A stretch of DNA of 64,000 bases. Source: Lachnospiraceae bacterium (GTDB lineage: Bacteria > Bacillota > Clostridia > Lachnospirales > Lachnospiraceae). How positions within the stretch are numbered: position 1 is the first letter of the stretch; every line of letters begins with the position of its first letter. Position numbers and translations under genes: made by a program. Positions 42,192 through 51,461 of the stretch are shown one piece after another. The notes beneath the pieces were generated by a model that did no database searches, was not told the origin of the DNA, and worked only from the letters and a program-made list of their open reading frames with translations. The DNA lies in assembly GCA_025758065.1 (NCBI GenBank), contig CP107199.1:1086001-1150000 (forward strand), written 5' to 3'.

Positions 42192-42266
42192 CAATGTTTT
42201 CCTCCTAAACCGGATCCGAAAAAACAGGTTCGGACCGTCTTTATTCTTGTCAGTGATACCCTATCA

Positions 42267-42295
42267 TTTATATCTGCTTTACTATGATTTGTCAA
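42267..42295 (-). promoter_or_regulatory. hup promoter
   Basis: On the minus strand TTGACA (42295-42290), 17-base spacer, TATAAA (42272-42267). The IS inserted 18 bases upstream of the -35 box and left it intact. Confidence 0.85.
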
Positions 42296-42312
42296 GGTTT
42301 TTTGGCCTTTTC

Positions 42313-43863
42313 CAGGGATTTCGCTTTTAGCACTGTATATTTATAAATAGTGCCCCTCTCACGCTTATTTTCTCTTTTGCTTCCTGAATAGCTGAATGCG
42401 CACAACGTCCCCCCTTAGTTAAATTTAGCTCATTTCAAAGCGCCTGTTTTTATTTTCCCACTGACAGACTATCCGCCCTTTTCATACAAGATACTTTTTA
42501 CTTTTTCCAATAATAGCTCATCACAAAACTTCCGGTTCACACTTTTTCGGCTGATTCCACTTTCTTTAAATCTTTGAATACGGCGATACAGGTATAATTC
42601 TCTCATGTTGAAGCCGATGATCATCAGATCAAATATTACTTCTGTTGCTGCATGGCAATAGCAATGTTTTGCGTGATAATACGTTTTCAACTGGTGGAAT
42701 CCATTCTCTTCTATATCCCATCTTCGGTTCATCATCTCCCATAAAACCCGAGGTTCCCCTTGATCCAGAGTCGTTACCAGCCACATCCGGCGTTCGTTTT
42801 CTTTCCAGCTTTCATGATATCGGATCACACGAAGCTTATGGGGACTATTATCTATCTCAAATCCTGAAAGATCCCAGACTTCTATATTCTTTTTTCCACA
42901 GGTAAACGACCTTTTTTTCCCCTCATCCCGCTTAAACAGGCTTTCCGCATCCTGAAACAGTTCCCTTCGTTCATCTTTTAGTCGGATCACCGCATCCAGT
43001 CCGCACTCTTTTATCGTATTGATAAATGGGGCATTCAGATACAGCGCATCTGCTACGATCACATCTGCGAAATGTCCGTGTCTTTCCTTCAGACGTCTGA
43101 TCAGCTTTTTTCCTCCTGTCAGTTCTCCTTCATCTTTTTCCGCTCCGTCCCTCGGTTTTAACATTTCCTGGCCCAGGATTACATGTGGCGTTTTTCCTAC
43201 TGTCATACAGACCACGCTCCGGTGGAAATATTCTGTTTCACCTGCACGGTTTTTCCGGCTAAGGCAGTCCGAACAGGACTTTTTTGTGCTGTTGAACAAT
43301 TCCACTCCATCGATACCGGCTACAACATATCCACCTATAGTCCCTTCCCGAAATACACGGTTGCTTTTTATGATATCGATCGTCTGGTCGTGGATCTCAC
43401 GGATCTCATCTGGATCTATCTGGGTAAGAAGGTCACGGACCGCATCAATTTTAGGTATTTTTCCATGTATGCAGTTTTTCAATCGTTTTCCCATACTTTC
43501 AGGCGCAGAAAAAACTGTATGAAAACTCTCATACTGCAGCATCAGAAAGAGCAGTGCCGGCATGACGATATTAAATAATGGGATCGTTCTTCTTTTTCTT
43601 TTGTCCGATAACCCCTTGATTTTCTCCGGGATTTTATATACACTTTTCATATAAGTTAGCAGCTTCTTTAATGCTAATTTTTCATTAAGGACACCTTCTT
43701 TCGTGTTGTTTTGTGGGTAACATAATTATACAATAAAAGGTGTCCTTTTTGATTGCTTATGCAGAAAAAACAGTAACTTTTTATTCAATATGAGAATTCC
43801 CCGTTCTGCCAGATGGATCCCTTGCAAAACGGGGAACTTTTTATCTTAAAAGCGAAATCCCTG
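42313..43863 (-). mobile_element. intact 1551-bp IS4-like element, copy 2
   Basis: Same length, ends and orientation as copy 1 (17809-19359). A different 9-bp target duplication, ggccttttc, flanks it (42304-42312 and 43864-43872), confirming independent transposition and 9-bp duplication as a property of the family. Near identity to copy 1 (I noticed one base change, silent in the transposase) points to recent movement. Confidence 0.95.
42469..43650 (-). CDS. IS4-like DDE transposase, copy 2
   Basis: 393 residues, same protein as the product of 17965-19146, with the same D-D-E residues (GIDGVELF, VADALYL, WDIEENGF). The frame is intact. The gene points toward hup and away from mazG. Hairpins between its start and the IS right end should limit read-in from the mazG side. 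Confidence 0.92.
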   Translation of the reverse strand: MKSVYKIPEKIKGLSDKRKRRTIPLFNIVMPALLFLMLQYESFHTVFSAPESMGKRLKNCIHGKIPKIDAVRDLLTQIDPDEIREIHDQTIDIIKSNRVFREGTIGGYVVAGIDGVELFNSTKKSCSDCLSRKNRAGETEYFHRSVVCMTVGKTPHVILGQEMLKPRDGAEKDEGELTGGKKLIRRLKERHGHFADVIVADALYLNAPFINTIKECGLDAVIRLKDERRELFQDAESLFKRDEGKKRSFTCGKKNIEVWDLSGFEIDNSPHKLRVIRYHESWKENERRMWLVTTLDQGEPRVLWEMMNRRWDIEENGFHQLKTYYHAKHCYCHAATEVIFDLMIIGFNMRELYLYRRIQRFKESGISRKSVNRKFCDELLLEKVKSILYEKGG

Positions 43864-44232
43864 GGCCTTTTCCTGCATTTTTATCCGGGCCCAGAGAGCC
43901 TCTCCTTCTTCGGCCGAATTTATCTTTTCACCACCGAATACCCATGGGTGTCTGCGCACCATTTTTTCGCAGATCCCACCTATCACATCATCTATAGAAA
44001 ACAGCCCTTTTTCATTTGCGATCTGGCTGTTTAACATCACCTGAAAGAGCACATCCCCCAGTTCTTCACACAGATTTTCCATGTCCTCATTGTCCACTGC
44101 CTGAACCGCTTCCTCTGCCTCTTCCCTCATATATTTTCGCAGGCTCTCAAAAGTCTGTTCCCGATCCCATGGACAGCCGTCTTCTGCCCGCAGCTTTGCG
44201 GTGATTTCTACCAGATCTTTAAATGTATACAT
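43846..44232 (-). CDS. mazG: MazG nucleotide pyrophosphohydrolase, C-terminus rewritten by IS
   Basis: 128 residues from ATG at 44230-44232 (AAAGGATATTG upstream). The MazG fold is clear: LRAEDGCPWDREQTFESLRK, the metal-binding E-E-x-x-E at REEAEEAVQAV, ELGDVLFQVMLNSQIANEKG, and EKMVRRHPWVFG. Short single-domain MazG proteins hydrolyse abnormal NTPs. The last residues Q-G-F-R-F and the stop TAA come from the IS inverted repeat. Without the IS the frame would end K-K-P-stop after the same K-A, so the catalytic part is untouched. Confidence 0.92.
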   Translation of the reverse strand: MYTFKDLVEITAKLRAEDGCPWDREQTFESLRKYMREEAEEAVQAVDNEDMENLCEELGDVLFQVMLNSQIANEKGLFSIDDVIGGICEKMVRRHPWVFGGEKINSAEEGEALWARIKMQEKAQGFRF

Positions 44233-44293
44233 GATACAATATCCTTTCCCGTATTCCAACGCATCCGGCTATTTTACCATTTTCTGCCTTTCA

Positions 44294-44911
44294 TCACCCG
44301 GTCTTCATCCTCTTAATGACCTTCAACCGGGTAAATTCTTCCCTTTCCTTCTCTTCCAGGGCATTGGAAATGGACCTGGACAGCTCTTCATAATGAGGAA
44401 TCGTGATGTTCTTTAAAGCATTGGCGCGCTTCTGGGTCTTTTTAATAGAATTTGCCAGCCGGTACGCAGAATTTTCCACCATAGACAGCTTAATGGTCAG
44501 CTCCTTTACCCGCTCAAACCGTTCTCTGGCAATATCCAGGGCTTCAGAGGTATTGTTAAACCCATAAGCCAGCTCCATAGGCTTTTCCTGGTGCTGGACT
44601 AAGGGGATCTCTGTTCCCATGATACTTCTTGCCTTGATCTTCACTGTATCATCCACGGGAACAGACATTCCGATCTCCTGGACATAATTGATGCCCAGTT
44701 CAATATTGGCACTCTGCAGCGCTTCATAAGCAGCCTTAAACACAGTGTCGATCTCAGACTGTATCCCCTTTGCCTCATCGATCAGCCCCATAAGCTCACG
44801 GATCAGGATATTTCTCTTCTTATCCATTAATCCGTAGCCCATAGTTGCCAGTTTCAGGGAGTTTTTCGCAGCGATCAGATTACCTTTTGTGGGAAATGTA
44901 TTTGGATCCAT
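44294..44911 (-). CDS. ntpD: V-type ATP synthase subunit D
   Basis: 205 residues, nearly all helical, forming the central-shaft coiled coil. Family blocks are MDPNTFPTKGNLIAAKNSLK, GYGLMDKKRNILIRELM and the C-terminal RRANAL-like segment (KKTQKRANALKNITIPHYE). It couples rotation between the A3B3 head and the membrane ring. It is the last gene of the operon, 11 bases after subunit B. Confidence 0.95.
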   Translation of the reverse strand: MDPNTFPTKGNLIAAKNSLKLATMGYGLMDKKRNILIRELMGLIDEAKGIQSEIDTVFKAAYEALQSANIELGINYVQEIGMSVPVDDTVKIKARSIMGTEIPLVQHQEKPMELAYGFNNTSEALDIARERFERVKELTIKLSMVENSAYRLANSIKKTQKRANALKNITIPHYEELSRSISNALEEKEREEFTRLKVIKRMKTG

Positions 44912-44922
44912 TCCTGCTCACC

Positions 44923-46296
44923 TCACTCCTCGTAGTACTGATCCAGAACCTTGGTATCAATACGGTCTAATTCCTCTCTTGGAAGCATACGCAAAAGTTT
45001 CCAGCCGATCTCCAGAGTCTCTATAATGGAGCGGTTCTCATGATGTGCCTGGCCAATAAAATGCTCTTCAAATGCTTTACCAAACTCCAGATACTTCTTG
45101 TCAATGGCAGACAGCTCATCTTCACCAATAACAGATGCCAGCGCCCTGGCGTCACCTACCTTGGCATAACAGGAAAACAGCTGGTTTGCCACATCCTGAT
45201 GATCTTTTCTCGTATAGCCTTCACCGATACCATCCTTCATCAGTCGTGAAAGAGATGGAAGCACGCTGATCGGTGGATAAACAGACTGGCTGTTTAACTG
45301 TCTGTCCAGGACGATCTGTCCCTCTGTAATATAACCAGTCAGGTCCGGGATCGGATGTGTAATATCATCATTTGGCATAGTTAAGATCGGGATCTGGGTA
45401 ACAGAACCATTTCTTCCTGCTACGATACCGGCTCTTTCATATAATGATGCCAGATCGCTGTACAGATAACCTGGGAAGCCCTTTCGTGAAGGGATCTCGC
45501 CCTTAGAGGAAGAAACCTCACGCAGCGCCTCTGCATAAGAGGTCATATCTGTTAAAATGACCAGGATGTGCATTCCCTTTTCATAAGCCAGATACTCTGC
45601 CAGTGTCAATGCGATCTTTGGCGTGATAAGCCTCTCTACTACCGGGTCATTTGCCAGATTGATAAACATGGCTACATGTTCGGAAACACCGCTTTCCTCA
45701 AAGGTACGGCGGAAGAAATCAGCCACATCATGCTTTACACCCATAGCGCCAAAAACGATGGCAAACTTTTCATCAGAATTATCACCTAATGATGCCTGCT
45801 GCACGATCTGGGCCGCCAGCTGGTCATGAGGAAGGCCATTTCCTGAGAAAATAGGAAGCTTCTGGCCACGGATCAGTGTAGTCAGTCCGTCGATGGCGGA
45901 AATTCCTGTACGGATATAGTTTCTCGGATACTCACGGGATACCGGGTTTAAGGGCTGTCCGTTAATATCCATACGGATATCAGAAATAATGTCCCCCAGT
46001 CCGTCAATGGGCTGTCCGATACCATTAAAGGTACGTCCTAACATTTCCTCAGAAACTGCGATCTCCATTGGATGTCCCGTCAGCCTTGTATGGGTATTTC
46101 TAAGAGCCATGCCGTCTGTTCCCTCAAACACCTGGATAATGGCTTTATCCCCGTAGATCTCAATAATACGTCCGATCTTCTTTGTAGTGCCGCCAACGGT
46201 CATTTCCACGATCTCATCATAAGCTGCGCCCTGAACGCCCTCTAACACTACCAGAGGACCATTGATCTCACTTAAACCTAAATATTCAACTGCCAT
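44923..46296 (-). CDS. ntpB: V-type ATP synthase subunit B
   Basis: 457 residues. The family pattern includes LVVLEGVQGAAYDEIVEM, FNGIGQPIDGL, the degenerate nucleotide site (KLPIFSGNGLPHDQLAAQI, lacking a true P-loop) and SLSRLMKDGIGEGYTRKDH. It alternates with subunit A in the soluble head and contributes the arginine side of the catalytic sites. AAGGAGG precedes the ATG. Confidence 0.97.
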   Translation of the reverse strand: MAVEYLGLSEINGPLVVLEGVQGAAYDEIVEMTVGGTTKKIGRIIEIYGDKAIIQVFEGTDGMALRNTHTRLTGHPMEIAVSEEMLGRTFNGIGQPIDGLGDIISDIRMDINGQPLNPVSREYPRNYIRTGISAIDGLTTLIRGQKLPIFSGNGLPHDQLAAQIVQQASLGDNSDEKFAIVFGAMGVKHDVADFFRRTFEESGVSEHVAMFINLANDPVVERLITPKIALTLAEYLAYEKGMHILVILTDMTSYAEALREVSSSKGEIPSRKGFPGYLYSDLASLYERAGIVAGRNGSVTQIPILTMPNDDITHPIPDLTGYITEGQIVLDRQLNSQSVYPPISVLPSLSRLMKDGIGEGYTRKDHQDVANQLFSCYAKVGDARALASVIGEDELSAIDKKYLEFGKAFEEHFIGQAHHENRSIIETLEIGWKLLRMLPREELDRIDTKVLDQYYEE

Positions 46297-46308
46297 TTTA
46301 AGTCCTCC

Positions 46309-48075
46309 TTATGCGTTACGCTCCAGCACATTCTCATAGAACGCATCAATCTGTTTCTTATAATCATCAAACATGTCCAAACGGTCATTTGGCACATCAT
46401 ATTTAATAGAAATGATCTTATCAAAGATCTTATCTTCTTTTAGCACGGACATAGGCATTCCCATGGCGATCAGTGCTTTTGACTTCTTATACAGATATAA
46501 AATAGTTTCCATCATCTTAAACTGCTTGGTAAGAGGCACTGATGTGTCGTCCTTGTGGAATGCATTCTGCTGCAGGAAACCTACACGGATGACCTTTGCG
46601 ATCTCTAAGACCAGTTTCTGGTCATCCGGGAGAACATCTGCACCGATCAGCTTTACGATCTCCATTAAGCTGCTTTCCTGGGTCAATAACGCCATCAGGC
46701 GGTTTCTGTCACTTACAAAGTTCTTATCTACGTTATCAATATACCAGGATGACAGATCATTTACATACTCTGAATAACTGGTCAGCCAATGGATAGCCGG
46801 GAAATGCCTTGCATAAGAAAGGTTCTTATCCAGTCCCCAGAAGCAGCGTACAAAACGTTTGGTATTCTGGGTAACAGGCTCAGAGAAATCACCGCCCTGA
46901 GGGGAAACTGCACCGATAATGGTAACAGAACCTTCTGTACCGTTTAAATTGCGCATCATGCCTGCTCTCTCGTAGAAAGAAGACAGACGGGATGCCAGAT
47001 AGGCCGGGAAGCCTTCCTCTGCCGGCATCTCTTCCAGACGGCCGGAAAGCTCACGCAAAGCCTCTGCCCAACGGGAGGTAGAGTCTGCCATGATCGCTAC
47101 ATGATATCCCATATCCCTGTAATACTCTGCCAGTGTTACACCGGCATACAGACTTGCCTCACGGGCTGCAACAGGCATGTTGGAGGTATTTGCGATCAAT
47201 GTAGTTCTGTCCATCAGGGGATTTCCGCTCTTTGGATCGATCAGCTCTGAAAATTCTTCCAGAACCTGGGTCATTTCATTTCCACGCTCACCACAGCCGA
47301 TGTAGATAATAACATCTGCATCAGACCATTTTGCAATCTGATGCTGGGTCATGGTCTTTCCTGTACCGAATCCCCCTGGGATCGCCGCTGTACCTCCCTT
47401 TGCCAGTGGGAACATAGTATCCAGGATACGCTGTCCAGTGATCAGCGGCCTAGTTGCAGGATAACGCTTTGCAGAAGGTCTCGGCACACGGATAGGCCAT
47501 TTCTGGGTCATGGTCAGCTTCTTTTCTGTTCCATCCAATAACTGCAAAGTAAGAAGAGGCTCATTAATGGTATATTCCCCATCTTCCACTACGTCTAATA
47601 CATAGCCCTCTGTATCCGGCGGCACCATTACCTTATGGATAATAGCCCTTGTCTCAGGAACCTCTGCGATAATGGTTCCCGGAAGCACCCGGTCGCCTTT
47701 CTTTACTGTCATATGTGTTTTCCATTTTTTGGAAGTATCCAGAGAATCTACACTGATGCCACGGCTGATATAGTAGCCGCTGCGCTCTGCGATCTTGCTT
47801 AAAGGACGCTCAATACCGTCAAAAATGTTATTTAAAATACCAGGAGCCAGCGTAACAGAAACCGGTGCTCCTGTTCCTGTTACCACCTCACCAGGCTTTA
47901 AACCACTGGTCTCCTCATACACCTGGATCGTTGTTTTTTCTGAGGTAAGCCCAATGACTTCGCCTACCAGATTTTCCTTACCAACGTACACCATTTCGTT
48001 CATCTGAAATCCGGGATCACCGGCCAGAGAAACTACAGGTCCGTTGATACCGTAGATCACACCTGTCTTAGCCAT
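46309..48075 (-). CDS. ntpA: V-type ATP synthase catalytic subunit A
   Basis: 588 residues, full length for subunit A. The P-loop is PGGFGTGKTMTQHQIAKW, with the A-subunit-specific non-homologous region (about 110-200: KWKTHMTVKKGDRVLPGTII) upstream. GCGERGNEMTQVLEEF and DSTSRWAEALRELSGRLEEM are the conserved catalytic Glu and Walker B regions. It hydrolyses or makes ATP in the A3B3 head. Confidence 0.97.
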   Translation of the reverse strand: MAKTGVIYGINGPVVSLAGDPGFQMNEMVYVGKENLVGEVIGLTSEKTTIQVYEETSGLKPGEVVTGTGAPVSVTLAPGILNNIFDGIERPLSKIAERSGYYISRGISVDSLDTSKKWKTHMTVKKGDRVLPGTIIAEVPETRAIIHKVMVPPDTEGYVLDVVEDGEYTINEPLLTLQLLDGTEKKLTMTQKWPIRVPRPSAKRYPATRPLITGQRILDTMFPLAKGGTAAIPGGFGTGKTMTQHQIAKWSDADVIIYIGCGERGNEMTQVLEEFSELIDPKSGNPLMDRTTLIANTSNMPVAAREASLYAGVTLAEYYRDMGYHVAIMADSTSRWAEALRELSGRLEEMPAEEGFPAYLASRLSSFYERAGMMRNLNGTEGSVTIIGAVSPQGGDFSEPVTQNTKRFVRCFWGLDKNLSYARHFPAIHWLTSYSEYVNDLSSWYIDNVDKNFVSDRNRLMALLTQESSLMEIVKLIGADVLPDDQKLVLEIAKVIRVGFLQQNAFHKDDTSVPLTKQFKMMETILYLYKKSKALIAMGMPMSVLKEDKIFDKIISIKYDVPNDRLDMFDDYKKQIDAFYENVLERNA

Positions 48076-48669
48076 TTACTGCTTACCTCCCAAGTCAAAC
48101 TTAAATTCATGGCGCGCTTCTTCCAGTTTTGTCTTAAAGGAACTGTCGATCAGGATATGTTTGGACGGGATCACCGCACGGATGCCTCCGTCAAAGGAAT
48201 ATTCGCTGATCTTTACAGTTACATTGTGGTGCATGGCCAGTCTGCGGGCCTTGTCCTCATCAGAGGGATCCATGTATACGACCATAGCCTCATCACCTGC
48301 AACTGCTTTAGCTGCTCCGATCTGTTTTTCCAACAGGTCCAGATAGTCTCTTGTCTCCATGAAATTAGCCAGTTTATCTCTTATCTCCACAAACAGCTTA
48401 TCCTTTAATTCCTCCTGTCTGTGGCTTACTTCTCTTCTTAAGTCCAGCTGTCCAATGGAAAGCTTTTTGTTACGCTCACGCCCTAACTTTTCCGTCTCAG
48501 CCTCTTCCTGCATTTTCGCCCGCTTCCTGGCATCTTCTGTATGCTCCTCATAGGCCTTATCAAGAGTTTTTGCGTAATCGTCCAGTATTTTTGCACTTTT
48601 TTCCCTTGCATCTGTCATACAGATCTCCTGAAAATGCTTCAGCTTTTCCTCTGTTGTCAAGCTCTTCAC
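48076..48669 (-). CDS. ntpE: V-type ATP synthase subunit E
   Basis: 197 residues. A long N-terminal coiled coil (about 1-110, rich in Lys/Glu/Arg) leads to a globular C-terminal domain with VYMDPSDEDKARRLAMHHN, FDGGIRAVIPSKHILIDSS and FKTKLEEARHEFKFDLGG. It forms the peripheral stalk with subunit G. The start is uncertain: GTG at 48669 or a TTG nine bases later. Confidence 0.93.
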   Translation of the reverse strand: MKSLTTEEKLKHFQEICMTDAREKSAKILDDYAKTLDKAYEEHTEDARKRAKMQEEAETEKLGRERNKKLSIGQLDLRREVSHRQEELKDKLFVEIRDKLANFMETRDYLDLLEKQIGAAKAVAGDEAMVVYMDPSDEDKARRLAMHHNVTVKISEYSFDGGIRAVIPSKHILIDSSFKTKLEEARHEFKFDLGGKQ

Positions 48670-48676
48670 CTGCTTT

Positions 48677-48985
48677 CTATAGTTTCAATCCAATGGCCTC
48701 GTTTACATAAGAGGTGATAAAGTCCGGCTTGCGGCCGGTTCCATGGCGGTCCGGGATCTCTACGATCAGCGGCAGCTTCCGCTCCAGCTTTACATTGTCG
48801 ATGATCTCCGGAAATTCCCTGCCAAACTTTTCAGTTAACAGGATAATGCCAATAGATTTATCGGCCAGAACCTTATCCAGCTCACGTTTCAGTTCGTCCC
48901 TCTCATGTACCACAGCCCCGTCAACACCTGCCAGGCGCATGCCGGTCCAGGTGTCGATGTTATCGCTGATGAGATACATTTTCAT
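48677..48985 (-). CDS. ntpF: V-type ATP synthase subunit F
   Basis: 102 residues with the small Rossmann-like subunit F fold: MYLISDNIDTWTGMRLAGVD, IGIILLTEKFGREFPEII, and PLIVEIPDRHG. It sits on the central shaft and regulates coupling. Its ATG begins one base after the stop codon of subunit K. Confidence 0.95.
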   Translation of the reverse strand: MKMYLISDNIDTWTGMRLAGVDGAVVHERDELKRELDKVLADKSIGIILLTEKFGREFPEIIDNVKLERKLPLIVEIPDRHGTGRKPDFITSYVNEAIGLKL

Positions 48986-48986
48986 A

Positions 48987-49421
48987 TTAAAGCTTACCTA
49001 AGATCATAAAGGAAATGATCAGACCATACAGGCACACACCTTCGGCAAGACCTACGAAGATAAGGGATTTACCAAGAATAGAGCTGTCTTCACTGATAGC
49101 GCCCAGTGCTGCACTTGCTGCTGCAGATACTGCAATACCACCGCCTAAACAGGAAAGACCGGTTGCAAGAGCCGCTGACAGATAGCCCATTCCAGCTGCG
49201 CTGTTAGAAGCGGCTGCTGCTGTTTCCTCTGCTGCAAATGCATTTCCTGAGAACATGAAAGCGGCTGCTGCGATCATGGTCCCGAAGAATAAAAATACGT
49301 TTACACCAAGAGCTGTTTTATAACGTCCCTTTGTCTTTTCTCCTGCTGCAAATGCTCCAAAAGGTACACCGATGCTTAATACTAATGCTGCGCTTAATGT
49401 CATTTTAACTAATAAACTCAT
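48987..49421 (-). CDS. ntpK: V-type ATP synthase membrane subunit K
   Basis: 144 residues with four transmembrane helices in two hairpins: LSAALVLSIGVPFGAFAAG/VNVFLFFGTMIAAAAFMF and AALATGLSCLGGGIAVSAAA/FVGLAEGVCLYGLIISF. The last helix has the ion-binding Glu in LAEGVCLYG. The first hairpin lacks an acidic residue, so one Glu serves four helices, as in other V-type K subunits. The rotor ring is built from this protein. Whether H+ or Na+ is carried cannot be decided here. Confidence 0.92.
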   Translation of the reverse strand: MSLLVKMTLSAALVLSIGVPFGAFAAGEKTKGRYKTALGVNVFLFFGTMIAAAAFMFSGNAFAAEETAAAASNSAAGMGYLSAALATGLSCLGGGIAVSAAASAALGAISEDSSILGKSLIFVGLAEGVCLYGLIISFMILGKL

Positions 49422-49518
49422 GATTGATTTCTCCTTTTTCTCTTGAGATTAAGATATCTGGATCTCCCATGTCTACCTGACCTGCCAGGCGGCACATGTT
49501 CCAGGTTCATTTATTTAT

Positions 49519-51447
49519 CTAATGCTTTCCATAAGGTTCAAATGCCCGTCCGCTTCCTCTGTAGAACCGGCTGAACAGCTCATAATATTCCAGACGAAGG
49601 ACCTGGATACCTACGATCAGGCCTTCCATACCGCATACAAACAGGTTTCCACCAATAACTACCGCCCAGTTAGGGCTTCCAGCCTCTGCGCCTGCAAGCA
49701 TTAAAACCACCTGCATCATAGCTGCATGGCTCACTGCAAAAGCACCTACACGGACGAAGGAAAGTGTATTGGAAAAATAGCTTAAAAGCACTTCAAACAA
49801 TTCAAATACGCCCTGGGTAATGAACATTCCCACGCCGCCTTCCATTTTCTGTGCCTTCTTCTCTATTATCGCTGACAATGGTTCCTTAAAGAACATAAGC
49901 AGCAACGGAATAATAAACAGCACAGTCAGTACAATGGTTGCCGGAAGAGCATTACCACTCATATACAGGACAATAACTGCTGCCAGTGCAAAGTAAAATA
50001 CAAGTCCGGCAGCACCGTTGGTGTCAAACCATGTTTTCTCTGTATTATGCTCCTTTACGCTGTTGATGATATTTAAGATCATACACAGCAGGATAATGCC
50101 CATACCAATGGCAATGGCAACTACAAACACTGTATTCAATTTTCCAATAAATGGAAGATCGGTCATAGCTTCCTGTGGTCTTAACCACATTGCGTCAATA
50201 ATATCTTCAAATCCGAACACGCTGCCGAACAGCACTCCGAATATGGTAGAAAAGAATCCACAGCAGGAAATAATGCCCGCCAGACGCATTTTTTTGAATT
50301 TATACAGTAAGAACCCGCCAATAAGAAGACAGAGTCCCTGTCCCGCATCACCAAACATAAATCCAAACAGAATAGAATAAGTAATACCGATCAGGATCGT
50401 AGGATCGATCTCATTATAAGAAGGCAGACCATACATCTCCACATACATCTCAAATGGCTTAAACAGCCCCGGATTTTTCATTTTTGTAGGCGGAGTGCTC
50501 ATGATGTTGTTGTGGTCATCTTCTATAATACAGAACGTGTCTGCATCCGATTCTATCTCTTTTTGAAACTTCTTTGCATCTGTTTCACTCATCCAGCCGC
50601 AAAGGATGTAGAATGTATGATAGCCATGCTTGGTGCAGGCTGCCATCTTTCGCACATCAAAGTTAACAGAAAAACGTTCCAGTCTGGTGCAGGCTGCTGC
50701 CAGCTCCTGTTTATTTTCATCCAGTGTCTGAAGGATCTTTCCTTCAAGCTCCTGTTTTTCTGCTTCCAGTGCCTTGATCTTATCATCTAACACATGCTCT
50801 GCTTCCATAGGAGTGCCTTCGTACTCATCTGGCAGGAAACAGCGTTCAAAATGCATAGACGCATAAATAGCATCGATCTTATCTGCCAGCTTCTCCGGCA
50901 CAAAATAAACGATCCATACATATTCCGCATCTTCCAGACACTTAAACATGACCGTATCAATGGTCTCATACACATAGCTGTTGAACTTGTCAAAGTATTC
51001 CCTGGAAATACGGCCAAAACGGAACTTGATGAACTGGAATCCCAGGATCTCCTTTACACTGTAATTCAATTCTGTAAATGGTTCTACCTGGTCTTTTGAT
51101 CGCTTTAATGTCTGGATCTGCGCCTGAAGCTCCTCTTTCTTATCATTCAGTTCTTTTAAGCGGCTGCTTATATCATCTACGGTTTTTGCTGCCTCTTCCT
51201 GGGACGGAAGTTCTTTCTCAGGAACTGACTGCAGCTGCCCGCCGATCTTTTCTGCCAGTTCCCTGGCAAGATTCAATTTCTCCTTATACGGATTGGTCTC
51301 AATATAAGGCCTTAAGTCTTTTACCGTCTTTAACTCTGACAGAGCATTTTCCAAATGGATCTCATATCTGGAAAGATAGGTATCCACCACCCGGTCAATG
51401 TCTGCCTTGGGGCCGGTAATGCTTAAGAACTTCATTTTCTCTATCAC
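49519..51447 (-). CDS. ntpI: V-type ATP synthase subunit I
   Basis: 642 residues. The N-terminal 330 are soluble with long coiled coils (ELNDKKEELQAQIQTLKRSK) that tie to the peripheral stalks. The C-terminal half has seven to eight transmembrane helices, including FGFMFGDAGQGL and FSNTLSFVRVGAFAVSHAAM with the essential Arg facing the ring. It is the stator half of the ion channel. The start used is GTG at 51445-51447 after GGGGG; an ATG four codons later is possible. Confidence 0.95.
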   Translation of the reverse strand: MIEKMKFLSITGPKADIDRVVDTYLSRYEIHLENALSELKTVKDLRPYIETNPYKEKLNLARELAEKIGGQLQSVPEKELPSQEEAAKTVDDISSRLKELNDKKEELQAQIQTLKRSKDQVEPFTELNYSVKEILGFQFIKFRFGRISREYFDKFNSYVYETIDTVMFKCLEDAEYVWIVYFVPEKLADKIDAIYASMHFERCFLPDEYEGTPMEAEHVLDDKIKALEAEKQELEGKILQTLDENKQELAAACTRLERFSVNFDVRKMAACTKHGYHTFYILCGWMSETDAKKFQKEIESDADTFCIIEDDHNNIMSTPPTKMKNPGLFKPFEMYVEMYGLPSYNEIDPTILIGITYSILFGFMFGDAGQGLCLLIGGFLLYKFKKMRLAGIISCCGFFSTIFGVLFGSVFGFEDIIDAMWLRPQEAMTDLPFIGKLNTVFVVAIAIGMGIILLCMILNIINSVKEHNTEKTWFDTNGAAGLVFYFALAAVIVLYMSGNALPATIVLTVLFIIPLLLMFFKEPLSAIIEKKAQKMEGGVGMFITQGVFELFEVLLSYFSNTLSFVRVGAFAVSHAAMMQVVLMLAGAEAGSPNWAVVIGGNLFVCGMEGLIVGIQVLRLEYYELFSRFYRGSGRAFEPYGKH

Positions 51448-51461
51448 TTCACATAACCCCC

